DNA of 64,000 nucleotides from Clostridiales bacterium (GTDB lineage: Bacteria > Bacillota > Clostridia > Caldicoprobacterales > DTU083), in NCBI GenBank assembly GCA_012842605.1, contig DUSN01000036.1, positions 1 through 64,000 on the forward strand. Direction: 5' to 3'. Shown piece by piece: positions 55,492 to 64,000 of the stretch. The position numbers and the translations under genes are program-made. Positions within the stretch are counted from its first letter, which is position 1. Each line of letters begins with the position of its first letter. Below the pieces are notes generated by a model, which saw nothing but the letters and a program-made list of their open reading frames with translations, was not told the DNA's origin and did not search any database.

Positions 55492-57459
55492 TTGGATTTG
55501 AATAATTTAAACAACAATACCATCCTTGAATTAAGGGAGTTTGGTAAGCAAATCGGCGTAAAAGGAGTTACGCGGTATAAAAAAGACCAGTTGATTGAGC
55601 TCATCCAGGAAAAGCTTAAAGAAATGGCTCAGGAGCAAATGAAGCAATTTGAACAGCAGATTAGGCAGCCTTCACAGGAAGAGGATGCGGTTCAGGAGTC
55701 TGTTAAAGAAGAGGACCAAAAGCCGGCAGTCGAAGACACAGCAGGTTCTGATGCTAATGAAGCTGCAGATAACATTCAGGAAGTACAAGAAGTACAAGCT
55801 GTACAGGATGTACAAGATGTACAGCCCGCACCGGTAAAACGAAGAAGGGGTCGTCCAAGAAAGTCAGAAACAGTTGATAAAAAGGAAGCACTTCAAAGTC
55901 AGGAAGCAGAGGAAACAAACGTTCAGACCAAAACAGATGAAGACCGTAATACAGGTGAAACTTTAATTAAAGAAATTTCATCTCAGAAAGACTCAGCCAT
56001 GGAAGCCAGTCAGGCAATGGGTCTCGATACGATAATTGAACCTGCTGAACAGCAACCCGACCGTACCGAATTAACCGAAGCAATTCCTCTAATCCAGGAT
56101 GAACAGGAAGCAGAAGAAAAGAAGGACCAACAGGAACCGGAAGACAGTGAAGCAAAGGAAGATGCTGCTCCGGCTGCTGAGCAGGAAAGCCAGGAAGAAT
56201 ACGACAGGAAAGTTGCTTATGCAAGAAAGTATTACAATACATCCAACCCTGCTATACCTGATCTTTTAAGCAATAGCGACGTTGGAGATGCAGAAGGAAT
56301 CCTGGAAATTCTTCCTGACGGATACGGGTTCCTGCGTTCAGAGAACTATATGCCTGGCAATAAAGATGTATATATTTCACAATCACAGATTCGGCGCTTT
56401 AGTTTGAAAACAGGGGATTTGGTTGCCGGTAAAACCAGGCGTACCAAAGAGGGAGAAAAGTTCAGAGCACTTTTATATGTAACGGCTGTCAACGGAGAGG
56501 ATCCTGAGAAGGCACCCCTTCGGCGTCCTTTTGAAGAATTGACACCTATCTACCCTAACAGCAGGATTACACTGGAAAACAAAAAGAATACCAAAGATCT
56601 TGCTACTCGCATTATTGATTTGGTTTCTCCAATAGGCAAAGGTCAGAGAGGCTTGATTGTGTCTCCTCCCAAAGCCGGTAAGACCACTTTGCTGAAAAAA
56701 ATAGCCAACAGCATTTCAATTAACTATCCTGATATTCATCTGATTGTACTGCTGATCGACGAACGGCCGGAAGAAGTAACTGATATGCAGCGCTCCATAA
56801 AAGGGGACATCGTTTATTCTACCTTTGATGAATTGCCGGAGCATCATATCAAAGTGGCAGAAATGGTTTTGGAACGTGCACAGCGCCTGGTAGAGCACGG
56901 CCGGGATGTTGTGATATTATTGGACAGCATTACCCGGTTGGCCAGGGCTTACAACCAGGTAGTACCGTCTACCGGCAGAATTTTATCCGGTGGTCTTGAT
57001 TCAGCAGCATTGCATAAACCCAAGCGTTTCTTCGGAAGTGCCCGAAATATCGAAGAAGGCGGCAGCCTTACCATCATAGCAACAGCTCTGGTGGAAACAG
57101 GCAGTCGTATGGATGATGTTATCTATGAAGAATTCAAGGGTACCGGAAATATGGAAATTCATTTGGATCGAAAGCTGTCAGAGAAGAGAATATTCCCTGC
57201 TGTAGACTTGTACAAATCCGGCACCAGGCGAGAAGATCTGCTCATGACGCAAAAGGAACTTGAAGGCGTATGGGCTATACGCAAGAATCTCAGCGAAGGA
57301 CGTCCTGATCAGATAATGGAGATTATCATTAATGACCTGATGCGTACCAATTCCAATGATGAATTCATAGATCTGATGCTGGAGCATTTTGCAATGGCTG
57401 AGAAGGAAAACCTCTTTAATGATAGAAATGACAGAACCGGGTATTCCAGCTATCGATAA
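55492..57459 (+). CDS. rho: Transcription termination factor Rho with long acidic N-terminal insert
   Basis: A 655-residue Rho. A short N-terminal Rho_N/SAP-like helical region ([20 protein letters not shown]) is followed by about 190 residues of acidic, Gln/Glu-rich low-complexity sequence that includes a [10 protein letters not shown] basic patch. Then come the RNA-binding cold-shock-like domain ([16 protein letters not shown]) and the ATPase with [24 protein letters not shown] and [15 protein letters not shown] at 55492 has GAGGAAAG upstream; GTG at 55477 would add five residues. Usual Rho proteins have about 420 residues. Confidence 0.93.
   Translation: MDLNNLNNNTILELREFGKQIGVKGVTRYKKDQLIELIQEKLKEMAQEQMKQFEQQIRQPSQEEDAVQESVKEEDQKPAVEDTAGSDANEAADNIQEVQEVQAVQDVQDVQPAPVKRRRGRPRKSETVDKKEALQSQEAEETNVQTKTDEDRNTGETLIKEISSQKDSAMEASQAMGLDTIIEPAEQQPDRTELTEAIPLIQDEQEAEEKKDQQEPEDSEAKEDAAPAAEQESQEEYDRKVAYARKYYNTSNPAIPDLLSNSDVGDAEGILEILPDGYGFLRSENYMPGNKDVYISQSQIRRFSLKTGDLVAGKTRRTKEGEKFRALLYVTAVNGEDPEKAPLRRPFEELTPIYPNSRITLENKKNTKDLATRIIDLVSPIGKGQRGLIVSPPKAGKTTLLKKIANSISINYPDIHLIVLLIDERPEEVTDMQRSIKGDIVYSTFDELPEHHIKVAEMVLERAQRLVEHGRDVVILLDSITRLARAYNQVVPSTGRILSGGLDSAALHKPKRFFGSARNIEEGGSLTIIATALVETGSRMDDVIYEEFKGTGNMEIHLDRKLSEKRIFPAVDLYKSGTRREDLLMTQKELEGVWAIRKNLSEGRPDQIMEIIINDLMRTNSNDEFIDLMLEHFAMAEKENLFNDRNDRTGYSSYR
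55780..55824 (+). repeat. Five tandem 9-bp units in the rho acidic linker
   Basis: Units of the type GAAGTACAA or GATGTACAG repeat at 55780, 55789, 55798, 55807 and 55816 and encode [15 protein letters not shown]. Slippage in this array would change linker length without shifting the frame. Confidence 0.9.
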
Positions 57460-57508
57460 TTATTATCAGTAAAATTTAATAGCTTTTAGTTTGCTGACAG
57501 GTACGATT

Positions 57509-58588
57509 ATGACTGGATTCAGACATGTGAACAGAAATATATTAATAAAGGCAGCCCAGGTGATATTGGTTGTGGCTGCCCTTTACTTGATTTTAACCAA
57601 GTTAATTTTGGTCTTTGCACCTTTTTTGGCTGCTTTTCTTATAGCTAATCTTGCAGAAAAGCCAGCAGGCTTCTTGCGAAAACATTTGAAATTTTCCAGG
57701 GGGGCAGCATCGGCTTTATCCCTCTTTGTCTTTGTGCTGCTTGCTGGTACCCTAATATGGTTTCTGTTTTCCAGGCTGTTTATGGAGGTTTGGGAATTAA
57801 CCAAGGACAGCAGCAGTTATCAGCATATTATGTCCCGTATAAAGGACTTAATTGATACAGGCGGAACCTGGTATGCCGGGCTGCCTGAAGAGGTCGGGAA
57901 AACCATTGAGTCCAATTTTGAAAATATCTTGTCCAAGCTTGGCAAGGTTGTTACTGATGCCATTGATAGCTTGCTCAAAGGTATGTTAGCAGTTCTTACT
58001 TCCCTGCCTCAAGCTTTTTTGTATATAGTCATCACTCTGGTTGCAGCTTTTTTTATCAGCCGGGACCGTGAGAAAATATCAAGATTTTTATTCAGCCAGC
58101 TGCCATTAAGCTGGCGGAGCAAAGTAAAAGCTGTAAAGGACGACTTGCTGCTGGCGCTTGTCGGGTATATTAAAGCTGTGCTGATATTGGTTACCATAAC
58201 CTTTTTTGAGGTATTGGCAGGATATACTATTCTTGGGGTCAAGTATGCGTTTTTTCTTGCCATACTGACAGCTGTTGCTGACCTGCTGCCGGTGCTGGGG
58301 CCGGGCACTGTATTAATTCCGGGTGCGGTAATTTATCTGATTAACGGGAACATATTTATGGCCGTGGGGTTTTTTATTTTATACATTCTGGTAACCATAG
58401 TCAGGCAGTTCCTGGAACCGAGAATTGTAGGAGAAAATATCGGTTTGCATCCCCTGGTCACATTATTGTGCATTTATCTTGGATACCGCATATTTGGTCT
58501 TTCAGGACTTATATTAGGCCCTGTTTTTGCTATTGTTGTTAAATCACTGCAAAAAGCGGGAATCCTTCCTTCCTGGAAAACATCCTGA
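57509..58588 (+). CDS. ytvI: Sporulation integral membrane protein YtvI (AI-2E family)
   Basis: A 359-residue membrane protein of the AI-2 exporter/UPF0118 family. Multiple hydrophobic segments are seen, with VADLLPVLGPGTVLIPGAVIY and IVRQFLEPRIVGENIGLHPL as the conserved blocks. YtvI members are sporulation-associated, but the transported substrate is unknown. No strong RBS is seen. The ATG at 57509 is preferred to the TTG at 57491. Confidence 0.85.
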   Translation: MTGFRHVNRNILIKAAQVILVVAALYLILTKLILVFAPFLAAFLIANLAEKPAGFLRKHLKFSRGAASALSLFVFVLLAGTLIWFLFSRLFMEVWELTKDSSSYQHIMSRIKDLIDTGGTWYAGLPEEVGKTIESNFENILSKLGKVVTDAIDSLLKGMLAVLTSLPQAFLYIVITLVAAFFISRDREKISRFLFSQLPLSWRSKVKAVKDDLLLALVGYIKAVLILVTITFFEVLAGYTILGVKYAFFLAILTAVADLLPVLGPGTVLIPGAVIYLINGNIFMAVGFFILYILVTIVRQFLEPRIVGENIGLHPLVTLLCIYLGYRIFGLSGLILGPVFAIVVKSLQKAGILPSWKTS

Positions 58589-58737
58589 TTTCTTATAAGG
58601 ACAGAAAATAAAACAATCTTGCTTTTATGCATAACATTATGTTATACTGTAAAAGTTATGAAAGCCATGTCTTTAGCAGACAATAGTGCGTTAGATAAAG
58701 AATTTGAGAGCACAAGATCGTGAAAGAGGTGAAAAAG

Positions 58738-58947
58738 ATGAAGGAAAATATCCATCCGAATTATGGTGAAGCTGTGGTAAGGTGTGCTTGCGGGGAGACC
58801 TTCACAACCGGTTCCACAAAAAAAGAGCTTCGTGTTGAAATATGCTCCAAATGTCATCCGTTCTTTACCGGAAAGCAGAAGCTGGTTGATACCGGCGGGC
58901 GTGTAGAACGCTTTATGAAGAGATATGGGATGGCAAATGAAAAGTAA
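58738..58947 (+). CDS. rpmE: Ribosomal protein L31, zinc-binding form
   Basis: A 69-residue L31. [19 protein letters not shown] and the second pair [24 protein letters not shown] show the Cys4 zinc form. GAGGTGA precedes the ATG at 58738. rho-rpmE linkage is also found in Bacillus. Confidence 0.96.
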   Translation: MKENIHPNYGEAVVRCACGETFTTGSTKKELRVEICSKCHPFFTGKQKLVDTGGRVERFMKRYGMANEK

Positions 58948-58960
58948 CAGCTAAAACCAA

Positions 58961-58996
58961 AATACAGATTAGGATTCTCCTGGTCTGTATTTTTTT
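58961..58996 (+). terminator. Intrinsic terminator after rpmE
   Basis: AATACAGATTAGGA (58961-58974) pairs with TCCTGGTCTGTATT (58978-58991) with two wobbles, then seven T residues. Confidence 0.94.
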
Positions 58997-59009
58997 AGGG
59001 GGAAGAGCC

Positions 59010-59996
59010 ATGAAAAAGAGTACAATCGGCGGTCAGGCGGTTATGGAAGGAGTAATGATGAAGGCTCCGAAATCCATGGCTATAGCTGTAAGGCGTCCTG
59101 ATGGTTCCATTGTTGTAACCAAGCAGCCAGTAACCACCGTTAAAGATAAATACCCAGTACTGAAGCTTGCAGTTCTAAGAGGCATAATAACCTTTGCCGA
59201 GACCATGGTTATGGGAGTAAAATCGCTTATGACTTCTGCAGAGCTATTTGGGGATGATGAAGAATACAAGCCTTCAAAATTTGAAATCTACCTGGCTGAA
59301 AAGCTGGGAAAAAAGGTAGAAGATATAGTAATGAACTCTGCTTTGGTTCTGGCGGTTGTTTTTGCCATAGGTTTGTTCATTCTGGTGCCGGCATTGCTGT
59401 CCGGCTTTATCAGGCCATGGATTGGCAGCACTATTGCAGCCAACTTTATAGAGGGGATTATCAGGCTTAGTATATTCCTGATCTATATTGGGCTGGTTTC
59501 ACGGATGAAGGACATACGCAGGGTATTTGAATACCACGGTGCCGAGCATAAAACCATACACTGCTATGAGAATGATGAAGAGCTGACGGTGGAAAATGCA
59601 CGGAAATATTCCACCCTGCATCCCAGGTGCGGGACAGCTTTCCTGCTGATTGTCATGGTTATCAGCATCATTATATTTTCATTTATGGGTTGGCAGAATA
59701 TTTTTATACGGATATTGACTCGAATTCTGCTGCTGCCCTTGGTAGCAGGATTGTCCTACGAAGTTACCAGGTTTGCAGGCAGGAGTGATTCTAAGTTTAT
59801 CAAGGCAGTAATGTATCCGGGCATGATGCTGCAAAAGCTTACAACACGCGAGCCTGATGATCAGCAGCTGGAAGTAGCCATTAGAGCTTTCCTGGAAGCC
59901 GCCGGGGATGTTATAGGAGAGGGGGACCATAGTGCCGCCCGGACTGATGGATGTTTTGAATGCGGGGCAGAAGCTGCTGCAGAAAAAGGGAGTTGA
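59010..59996 (+). CDS. yqhQ: DUF1385 family membrane protein (YqhQ-like)
   Basis: A 328-residue protein with several membrane segments. The signature TIGGQAVMEGVMMKAPKSMA at the start and EYHGAEHKTIHCYEN in the middle define the family, whose role is unknown. GGGGG precedes the ATG. Its 3' end overlaps prmC by 65 bases. Confidence 0.92.
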   Translation: MKKSTIGGQAVMEGVMMKAPKSMAIAVRRPDGSIVVTKQPVTTVKDKYPVLKLAVLRGIITFAETMVMGVKSLMTSAELFGDDEEYKPSKFEIYLAEKLGKKVEDIVMNSALVLAVVFAIGLFILVPALLSGFIRPWIGSTIAANFIEGIIRLSIFLIYIGLVSRMKDIRRVFEYHGAEHKTIHCYENDEELTVENARKYSTLHPRCGTAFLLIVMVISIIIFSFMGWQNIFIRILTRILLLPLVAGLSYEVTRFAGRSDSKFIKAVMYPGMMLQKLTTREPDDQQLEVAIRAFLEAAGDVIGEGDHSAARTDGCFECGAEAAAEKGS

Positions 59997-60807
59997 ATCT
60001 GCAAGGCTGGAAAGTGAAATGTTAATGTCCCATGTTCTTGGATGTCAGCGGCATCAATTGTATATAATGGGAAACCGTCCTCTGGACCTCAAGCAGACAG
60101 AGGCTTATGAAGCATTGCTGCACAGGCGGCTGCAGGGAGAGCCCATACAATATATTATCGGCGTCAGGGAGTTTATGGGACTTAACTTTCATGTGGATAA
60201 AAGGGTATTGATTCCAAGGTGGGAAACAGAGTTACTGGTTGAATATGTGATAAACAGGGTTAAGGATTATTCCGGCCCCCTGCACATTCTGGATCTGGGC
60301 ACCGGAAGCGGAGCTATTGCCGTCAGCCTTGCATCCTATCTGTCTCAGGCCTGGATAACGGCTGTGGATATTAAAGAGGATGCATTGCAGGCAGCAGCAG
60401 ATAACGCTAAACTCAACAAAGTGGAAAATCGCATTGAATTTCTTAAGGGAGATTTTTTTACACCTTTGGAACTATCACTTTATAGTGAATACTTTGATGT
60501 TATTGTATCCAATCCGCCGTATATTCCTACTAAAGAGATTGAGAAACTGATGACTGAGGTAAAGGACTATGAGCCCATTACCGCTTTGGACGGCGGAGCA
60601 GACGGACTTGATTGCTATCGCAGGATTGCCGCAGGTGCCTGGCAGTATTTGAAGGAAAATGGCTTTATTGCATTAGAAATAGGTTATGATCAAAGCAAAC
60701 CGGTGCAGGAAATTTTTTTGTCCAAAGCATATCATGTAGCAGAAGTGCGCAAAGATTTGTCCGGCATTGACCGGATAGCGGTTTTCTGTAAAAGGCAGGG
60801 AGTTTAA
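59932..60807 (+). CDS. prmC: Peptide chain release factor N5-glutamine methyltransferase
   Basis: A 291-residue enzyme that methylates the GGQ glutamine of RF1 and RF2. [31 protein letters not shown] and [15 protein letters not shown] (catalytic NPPY) are present. The GTG at 59932 has AGGAGAGGGGG upstream. It overlaps yqhQ by 65 bases. prfA, encoding its substrate, starts two bases after its stop. Confidence 0.95.
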   Translation: MPPGLMDVLNAGQKLLQKKGVESARLESEMLMSHVLGCQRHQLYIMGNRPLDLKQTEAYEALLHRRLQGEPIQYIIGVREFMGLNFHVDKRVLIPRWETELLVEYVINRVKDYSGPLHILDLGTGSGAIAVSLASYLSQAWITAVDIKEDALQAAADNAKLNKVENRIEFLKGDFFTPLELSLYSEYFDVIVSNPPYIPTKEIEKLMTEVKDYEPITALDGGADGLDCYRRIAAGAWQYLKENGFIALEIGYDQSKPVQEIFLSKAYHVAEVRKDLSGIDRIAVFCKRQGV

Positions 60808-60809
60808 GA

Positions 60810-61880
60810 ATGTTGGAGAAGCTGAAGTTCATAGAAGACAGGTATGAGGAATTGAGCCATGTCATTGCCGATCCTGAGGTTATAAGCCGCCAGGAAGAAT
60901 GGCAGCGGCTGGTTAAAGAACATGCCTCCTTGGAGGAGGTTGTTACACGATACAGGCAATATCAGAAAGTACAGCAGGAGATCCGGGAAGCAAGAGAACT
61001 GCTGCAGGATACTCATGACAGGGAGTTCAGACGAATGGTGGAGCAGGAACTGGAAGAGCTTGAGCGTAAACAGGATTCACTTATCCATGAGGTTAAACTG
61101 TTGCTGCTCCCCAAGGATCCAATGGATGAAAAGAATGTCGTAATGGAAATACGGGCAGGTGCCGGCGGGGAGGAAGCTGCACTGTTCGGTGCGGTGCTTT
61201 TCAGGATGTACAGCCGGTATGCAGAACGGCAAGGCTGGAAATTAGAAATAATGAGTTCGAATTACACGGAGCTGGGAGGTGTAAAGGAGTTAATTTTCTT
61301 AGTGGAAGGCCGTGGAGCGTTCAGCCGTTTGAAGTATGAAAGCGGTGTTCATCGCGTGCAGCGGGTGCCGACTACTGAATCGGGAGGAAGAATCCATACT
61401 TCTACAGCTACCGTAGCTGTTTTGCCGGAAGCAGAAGATGTGGATATAGAAATTAACCCCAATGATCTTCGCATTGACGTGTTTCGTTCATCCGGACATG
61501 GCGGGCAAAGCGTAAATACAACCGACTCAGCGGTGCGGGTGACACACTTGCCTACCGGTATGGTTGTTTCCTGCCAGGATGAAAAATCACAGCTCAAAAA
61601 CAAGGAAAAAGCCATTAAAGTGCTTAAATCAAGGCTGCTGGATCTGGCAAGGCAGGAAAAAGAATCTGAATATGCCCAAAATCGTAAAAGCCAGGTTGGC
61701 ACAGGCGACCGGAGTGAGAGAATAAGAACATACAATTATCCTCAAGGCCGGGTAACTGACCATAGAATAGGTCTTACAATATACCAGCTGGAGGATTTCC
61801 TGGACGGTAATTTGGATGAAATGCTGGATGCCCTGGTTCAGGCTGAGCAGGCGGAAAGGCTGAAAACAGCAGAAAGCTGA
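60810..61880 (+). CDS. prfA: Peptide chain release factor 1
   Basis: A 356-residue RF1 that reads UAA and UAG. The codon-recognition PxT motif is VPTTESGG, and the peptidyl-hydrolysis GGQ is in [31 protein letters not shown] is also present. It follows prmC by two bases. Confidence 0.97.
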   Translation: MLEKLKFIEDRYEELSHVIADPEVISRQEEWQRLVKEHASLEEVVTRYRQYQKVQQEIREARELLQDTHDREFRRMVEQELEELERKQDSLIHEVKLLLLPKDPMDEKNVVMEIRAGAGGEEAALFGAVLFRMYSRYAERQGWKLEIMSSNYTELGGVKELIFLVEGRGAFSRLKYESGVHRVQRVPTTESGGRIHTSTATVAVLPEAEDVDIEINPNDLRIDVFRSSGHGGQSVNTTDSAVRVTHLPTGMVVSCQDEKSQLKNKEKAIKVLKSRLLDLARQEKESEYAQNRKSQVGTGDRSERIRTYNYPQGRVTDHRIGLTIYQLEDFLDGNLDEMLDALVQAEQAERLKTAES

Positions 61881-61977
61881 AGAATGTCTGCCGGGAAGCC
61901 TGCACAGTAAATGGGTATAGCAGTTTTGCCCCCCGAATACAATTATATTGGTTATGTTGCAGTAGGGGGGAATAAAA

Positions 61978-62721
61978 TTGGATAACATGGTACTAAGCAC
62001 AGTGGCAGGAACGGCGTCAGGCATTATTGGAACAGGTCTGGGCGGGGCTTTTGCCTTTCTGCTGAATAAGCCCAGCAAGAGATGGTTAAGCAGCTTACTA
62101 AGTTTGTCCGCCGGGTTAATGCTTTCGGTAGTGTGTTTTGACCTTCTGCCCCGTTCTTTTGAACTGGGGGGCTTTGGCACAGGCATACTGGGTACGTTAA
62201 TCGGGATTTTATTCATTGCGGCAGTGCAGGAGATGCTTGACAGGAGCAAGAGCAGCAGCGGAAGGGGCAGCAAAAAGAAAAACTATGCAAAGACAGGTAT
62301 ATTAATTGGAATAGGTATAGCTATACATAATTTCCCGGAAGGTTTGGCTATAGGTGTAGGATTTACTTCATTCCAGACTTTCGGTTTAGGGTTAAGCTTA
62401 ATTATAGCCATGCATGATATACCGGAAGGCATAGCAATGGCAACGCCTTTGCGAATGGGCGGTGTTAACCGGTTCAAGATAGTACTGGCGGCGTTAATAG
62501 CCGGCGTTCCCACAGGCATAGGAGCGTTCATTGGATATATCTTAGGTGAAATTTCAATGACATTTATAGGACTATGCCTGGGATTTGCCGGAGGCGCTAT
62601 GCTTTATATCACCTGCAGTGAGCTTATCCCTGAGTCCAGGGATCTCTACCAGGGAAGAATATCCGGTATTGGGTTAATATTAGGCATATTGCTGGGTGTG
62701 CTAATGTCAAAGATTATGTAA
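61978..62721 (+). CDS. ZIP family metal transporter
   Basis: A 247-residue membrane protein with about eight segments. The metal-site motifs HNFPEGLAIG and HDIPEGIAMA are clear, and a charged loop (LDRSKSSSGRGSKKK) separates the halves. It probably imports zinc or another divalent metal; the ion is not fixed by sequence. TTG at 61978 follows AGGGGGG; ATG at 61987 is an alternative. Confidence 0.92.
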   Translation: MDNMVLSTVAGTASGIIGTGLGGAFAFLLNKPSKRWLSSLLSLSAGLMLSVVCFDLLPRSFELGGFGTGILGTLIGILFIAAVQEMLDRSKSSSGRGSKKKNYAKTGILIGIGIAIHNFPEGLAIGVGFTSFQTFGLGLSLIIAMHDIPEGIAMATPLRMGGVNRFKIVLAALIAGVPTGIGAFIGYILGEISMTFIGLCLGFAGGAMLYITCSELIPESRDLYQGRISGIGLILGILLGVLMSKIM

Positions 62722-62807
62722 TAAATAGATGCAATTAATGAAGTTTAATTATAATGCAATAAGTTGATATATTCAGCAGATGCAATAATTACAAAGGAGT
62801 AAGCCTA

Positions 62808-63860
62808 ATGAAGACCAGGGTCATTAATATTACTGACCCGAAAAGTCAGTCATCTGATATAGAGGAAGCAGCACAGTTTATAAAAAAAGGTGAAGTGGTA
62901 GCATTTCCGACTGAAACCGTATATGGACTGGGAGCAAACGCCCTTGATGCCCAGGCTGTAAAAAAGATTTTTCAGGCCAAAGGGAGGCCCGGGGACAACC
63001 CGCTTATTGTACATATAAGTGATATTTATCAATGGCAGGATCTGGTTGATGATATACCTGATAAAGCTCTTGAACTGGCAGAGAATTTCTGGCCCGGTCC
63101 GCTGACCATAATCCTTGAAAAGTCTTTAAAGGTACCGGTGGAGGTTACGGCCGGTTTGGATACGGTTGGAGTGCGCATGCCTGCTCACCCGGTTGCACGT
63201 GAACTCATAAATTTGGCAGGGGTGCCAATCGCAGCTCCCAGTGCAAACAGGTCGGGCCGGCCCAGCCCTACAACTGCGCGGCATGTACTTGAGGATTTGG
63301 ATGGGCGCATTCCCATAATACTGGATGGCGGCCAGGCAGATGTGGGAGTAGAGTCCACAGTATTGGACATGACCGGAGATGTTCCGGTTATTTTAAGACC
63401 GGGCGGAGTTACGCCTGAAATGCTGAAGGAGATAGTCGGACAGGTAAAAATTGACCCCCATGTTATGGCACCGTTGGTCGAAGACAAAAAAGTGCGGTCA
63501 CCTGGAATGAAATACATTCATTATGCACCCAAAGCCTCGGTTGTCCTAATACGGGGAGATTTAGATAAGCTGATAAACTTTATAAGTCAGGAAACCCGGA
63601 GGCAGATACAGGCAGGCAAACGTGTAGGAATACTAGCTACAGATCAAACAATTAACAGCTATTATGAAGGTGTACGGCTTACCATGGGTGACAGGGACAA
63701 GCCCAGGGAACTGGCAGCTAACCTATTTGCGCGGCTTAGAGAGTTTGACGAGCTTAATGTTGATATTATCCTGGCCGAGGCAGTGGATGAAAAAGGGGAA
63801 GGTCTGGCTGTTATGAATCGAATAGCCCGTGCAGCCGGGTTCCATATTATTGATCTATAA
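62808..63860 (+). CDS. ywlC: L-threonylcarbamoyladenylate synthase (YwlC/Sua5)
   Basis: A 350-residue long-form TsaC/Sua5 enzyme for the t6A tRNA pathway. KGEVVAFPTETVYGLGANA, KGRPGDNPLIVH and SANRSGRPSPTTARHV are in the YrdC domain. The C-terminal Sua5 domain begins near 240 (SPGMKYIHYAPKA). AAAGGAG precedes the ATG. In B. subtilis ywlC also lies near prfA, prmC and the ywlE phosphatase. Confidence 0.96.
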   Translation: MKTRVINITDPKSQSSDIEEAAQFIKKGEVVAFPTETVYGLGANALDAQAVKKIFQAKGRPGDNPLIVHISDIYQWQDLVDDIPDKALELAENFWPGPLTIILEKSLKVPVEVTAGLDTVGVRMPAHPVARELINLAGVPIAAPSANRSGRPSPTTARHVLEDLDGRIPIILDGGQADVGVESTVLDMTGDVPVILRPGGVTPEMLKEIVGQVKIDPHVMAPLVEDKKVRSPGMKYIHYAPKASVVLIRGDLDKLINFISQETRRQIQAGKRVGILATDQTINSYYEGVRLTMGDRDKPRELAANLFARLREFDELNVDIILAEAVDEKGEGLAVMNRIARAAGFHIIDL

Positions 63861-63908
63861 TATAAAGGTGCTTTTGTAATCAAGCGACCAGTCAGGGAGG
63901 GATGAGAG

Positions 63909-64000
63909 ATGAATATTCTTATTGTCTGTACCGGTAATACATGCAGAAGCCCCATGGCAGAAGGTCTTTTAAGAAGTATGCTGGAAAGCAGAAATGCTGA
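63909..64000 (+). CDS. Low-molecular-weight protein phosphatase (YwlE-like), cut by the window end
   Basis: The first 30 residues read MNILIVCTGNTCRSPMAEGL and beyond, with the CTGNTCRS phosphate-binding loop and catalytic Cys of the LMW-PTP family. In B. subtilis ywlE, a protein-arginine phosphatase, follows ywlC. The Thr in CTGNT, typical of YwlE rather than tyrosine phosphatases, supports that reading. The rest is outside the window. GGGAGGG lies upstream. Confidence 0.88.
   Translation, partial: MNILIVCTGNTCRSPMAEGLLRSMLESRNA

Noticed and set aside
61629-62273. 214-residue open frame on the - strand
   Set aside because: Antisense to prfA and the ZIP transporter; low-complexity start and no RBS.

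Overview
The window looks like a stretch of the chromosome of an anaerobic, endospore-forming, low-GC Gram-positive bacterium of the class Clostridia. This rests on the sporulation and germination genes (spo0A, spmA/B, sipL, spoIIR, sleB, ypeB, sspF, a sigma-G inhibitor), strong AGGAGG-type ribosome binding sites, TTGACA/TATAAT promoters, a V/A-type ATPase, a clostridial 2[4Fe-4S] ferredoxin, and gene order shared with the origin-proximal yaa-yab region of Bacillus subtilis. A finer placement (for example near the cellulolytic cluster III clostridia) is only a guess. Nearly all genes lie on the + strand; abrB and an aldo/keto reductase are the only clear exceptions.

Region 1 (1-9.95 kb) is a cell-surface region. 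It opens with the 3' end of a group II intron. Then come a thioester-domain (TQXA) LPXTG surface protein with a Pro/Thr repeat stalk, a sortase, and a secreted transglutaminase-like protein behind a consensus promoter and a cyclic di-GMP-I riboswitch. An AviRa-like rRNA methyltransferase separates these from a polyprenyl-phosphate sugar synthase, a GtrA-like flippase and a 1041-residue fusion of two GT-C enzymes whose C-terminal half is a protein O-mannosyltransferase. I infer that the glycosylation genes decorate the Pro/Thr-rich linkers nearby and that c-di-GMP controls part of this surface programme.

Region 2 (10-42 kb) follows the B. subtilis csfB-yaaO-tmk-yaaQ-holB-yaaT-yabB-rsmI-abrB-metS-yabD-yabE-ksgA order. 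A nine-gene V-type ATPase operon is inserted between tmk and yaaQ, and a ferredoxin, a SpoIID/SH3 protein and a CcdA/ResA-like pair are inserted between yaaT and yabB. spmA/spmB, comB and a GNAT-like gene sit between abrB and a T-box-controlled metG. abrB and spo0A both carry a Spo0A (0A) box near their promoters.

Region 3 (42-54.5 kb) holds spo0A, an Fe-S aldo/keto reductase, an intergenic cluster of DnaA boxes with an interleaved 0A-like site, a phosphohexomutase-family protein that has lost its catalytic motifs, a zinc-ribbon protein, veg, sipL, ispE with a nucleotidyltransferase, spoIIR, sleB-ypeB, sspF and murI. Region 4 (54.6-64 kb) is a second conserved block (rho, ytvI, rpmE, yqhQ, prmC, prfA, a ZIP transporter, ywlC) and ends inside a low-molecular-weight phosphatase gene.

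The observations most worth follow-up are the c-di-GMP-linked covalent surface-adhesion and O-glycosylation region, the DnaA-box/0A-box cluster downstream of spo0A, the apparent pseudo-phosphohexomutase beside it, and the glutamine-free V-ATPase rotor subunit.
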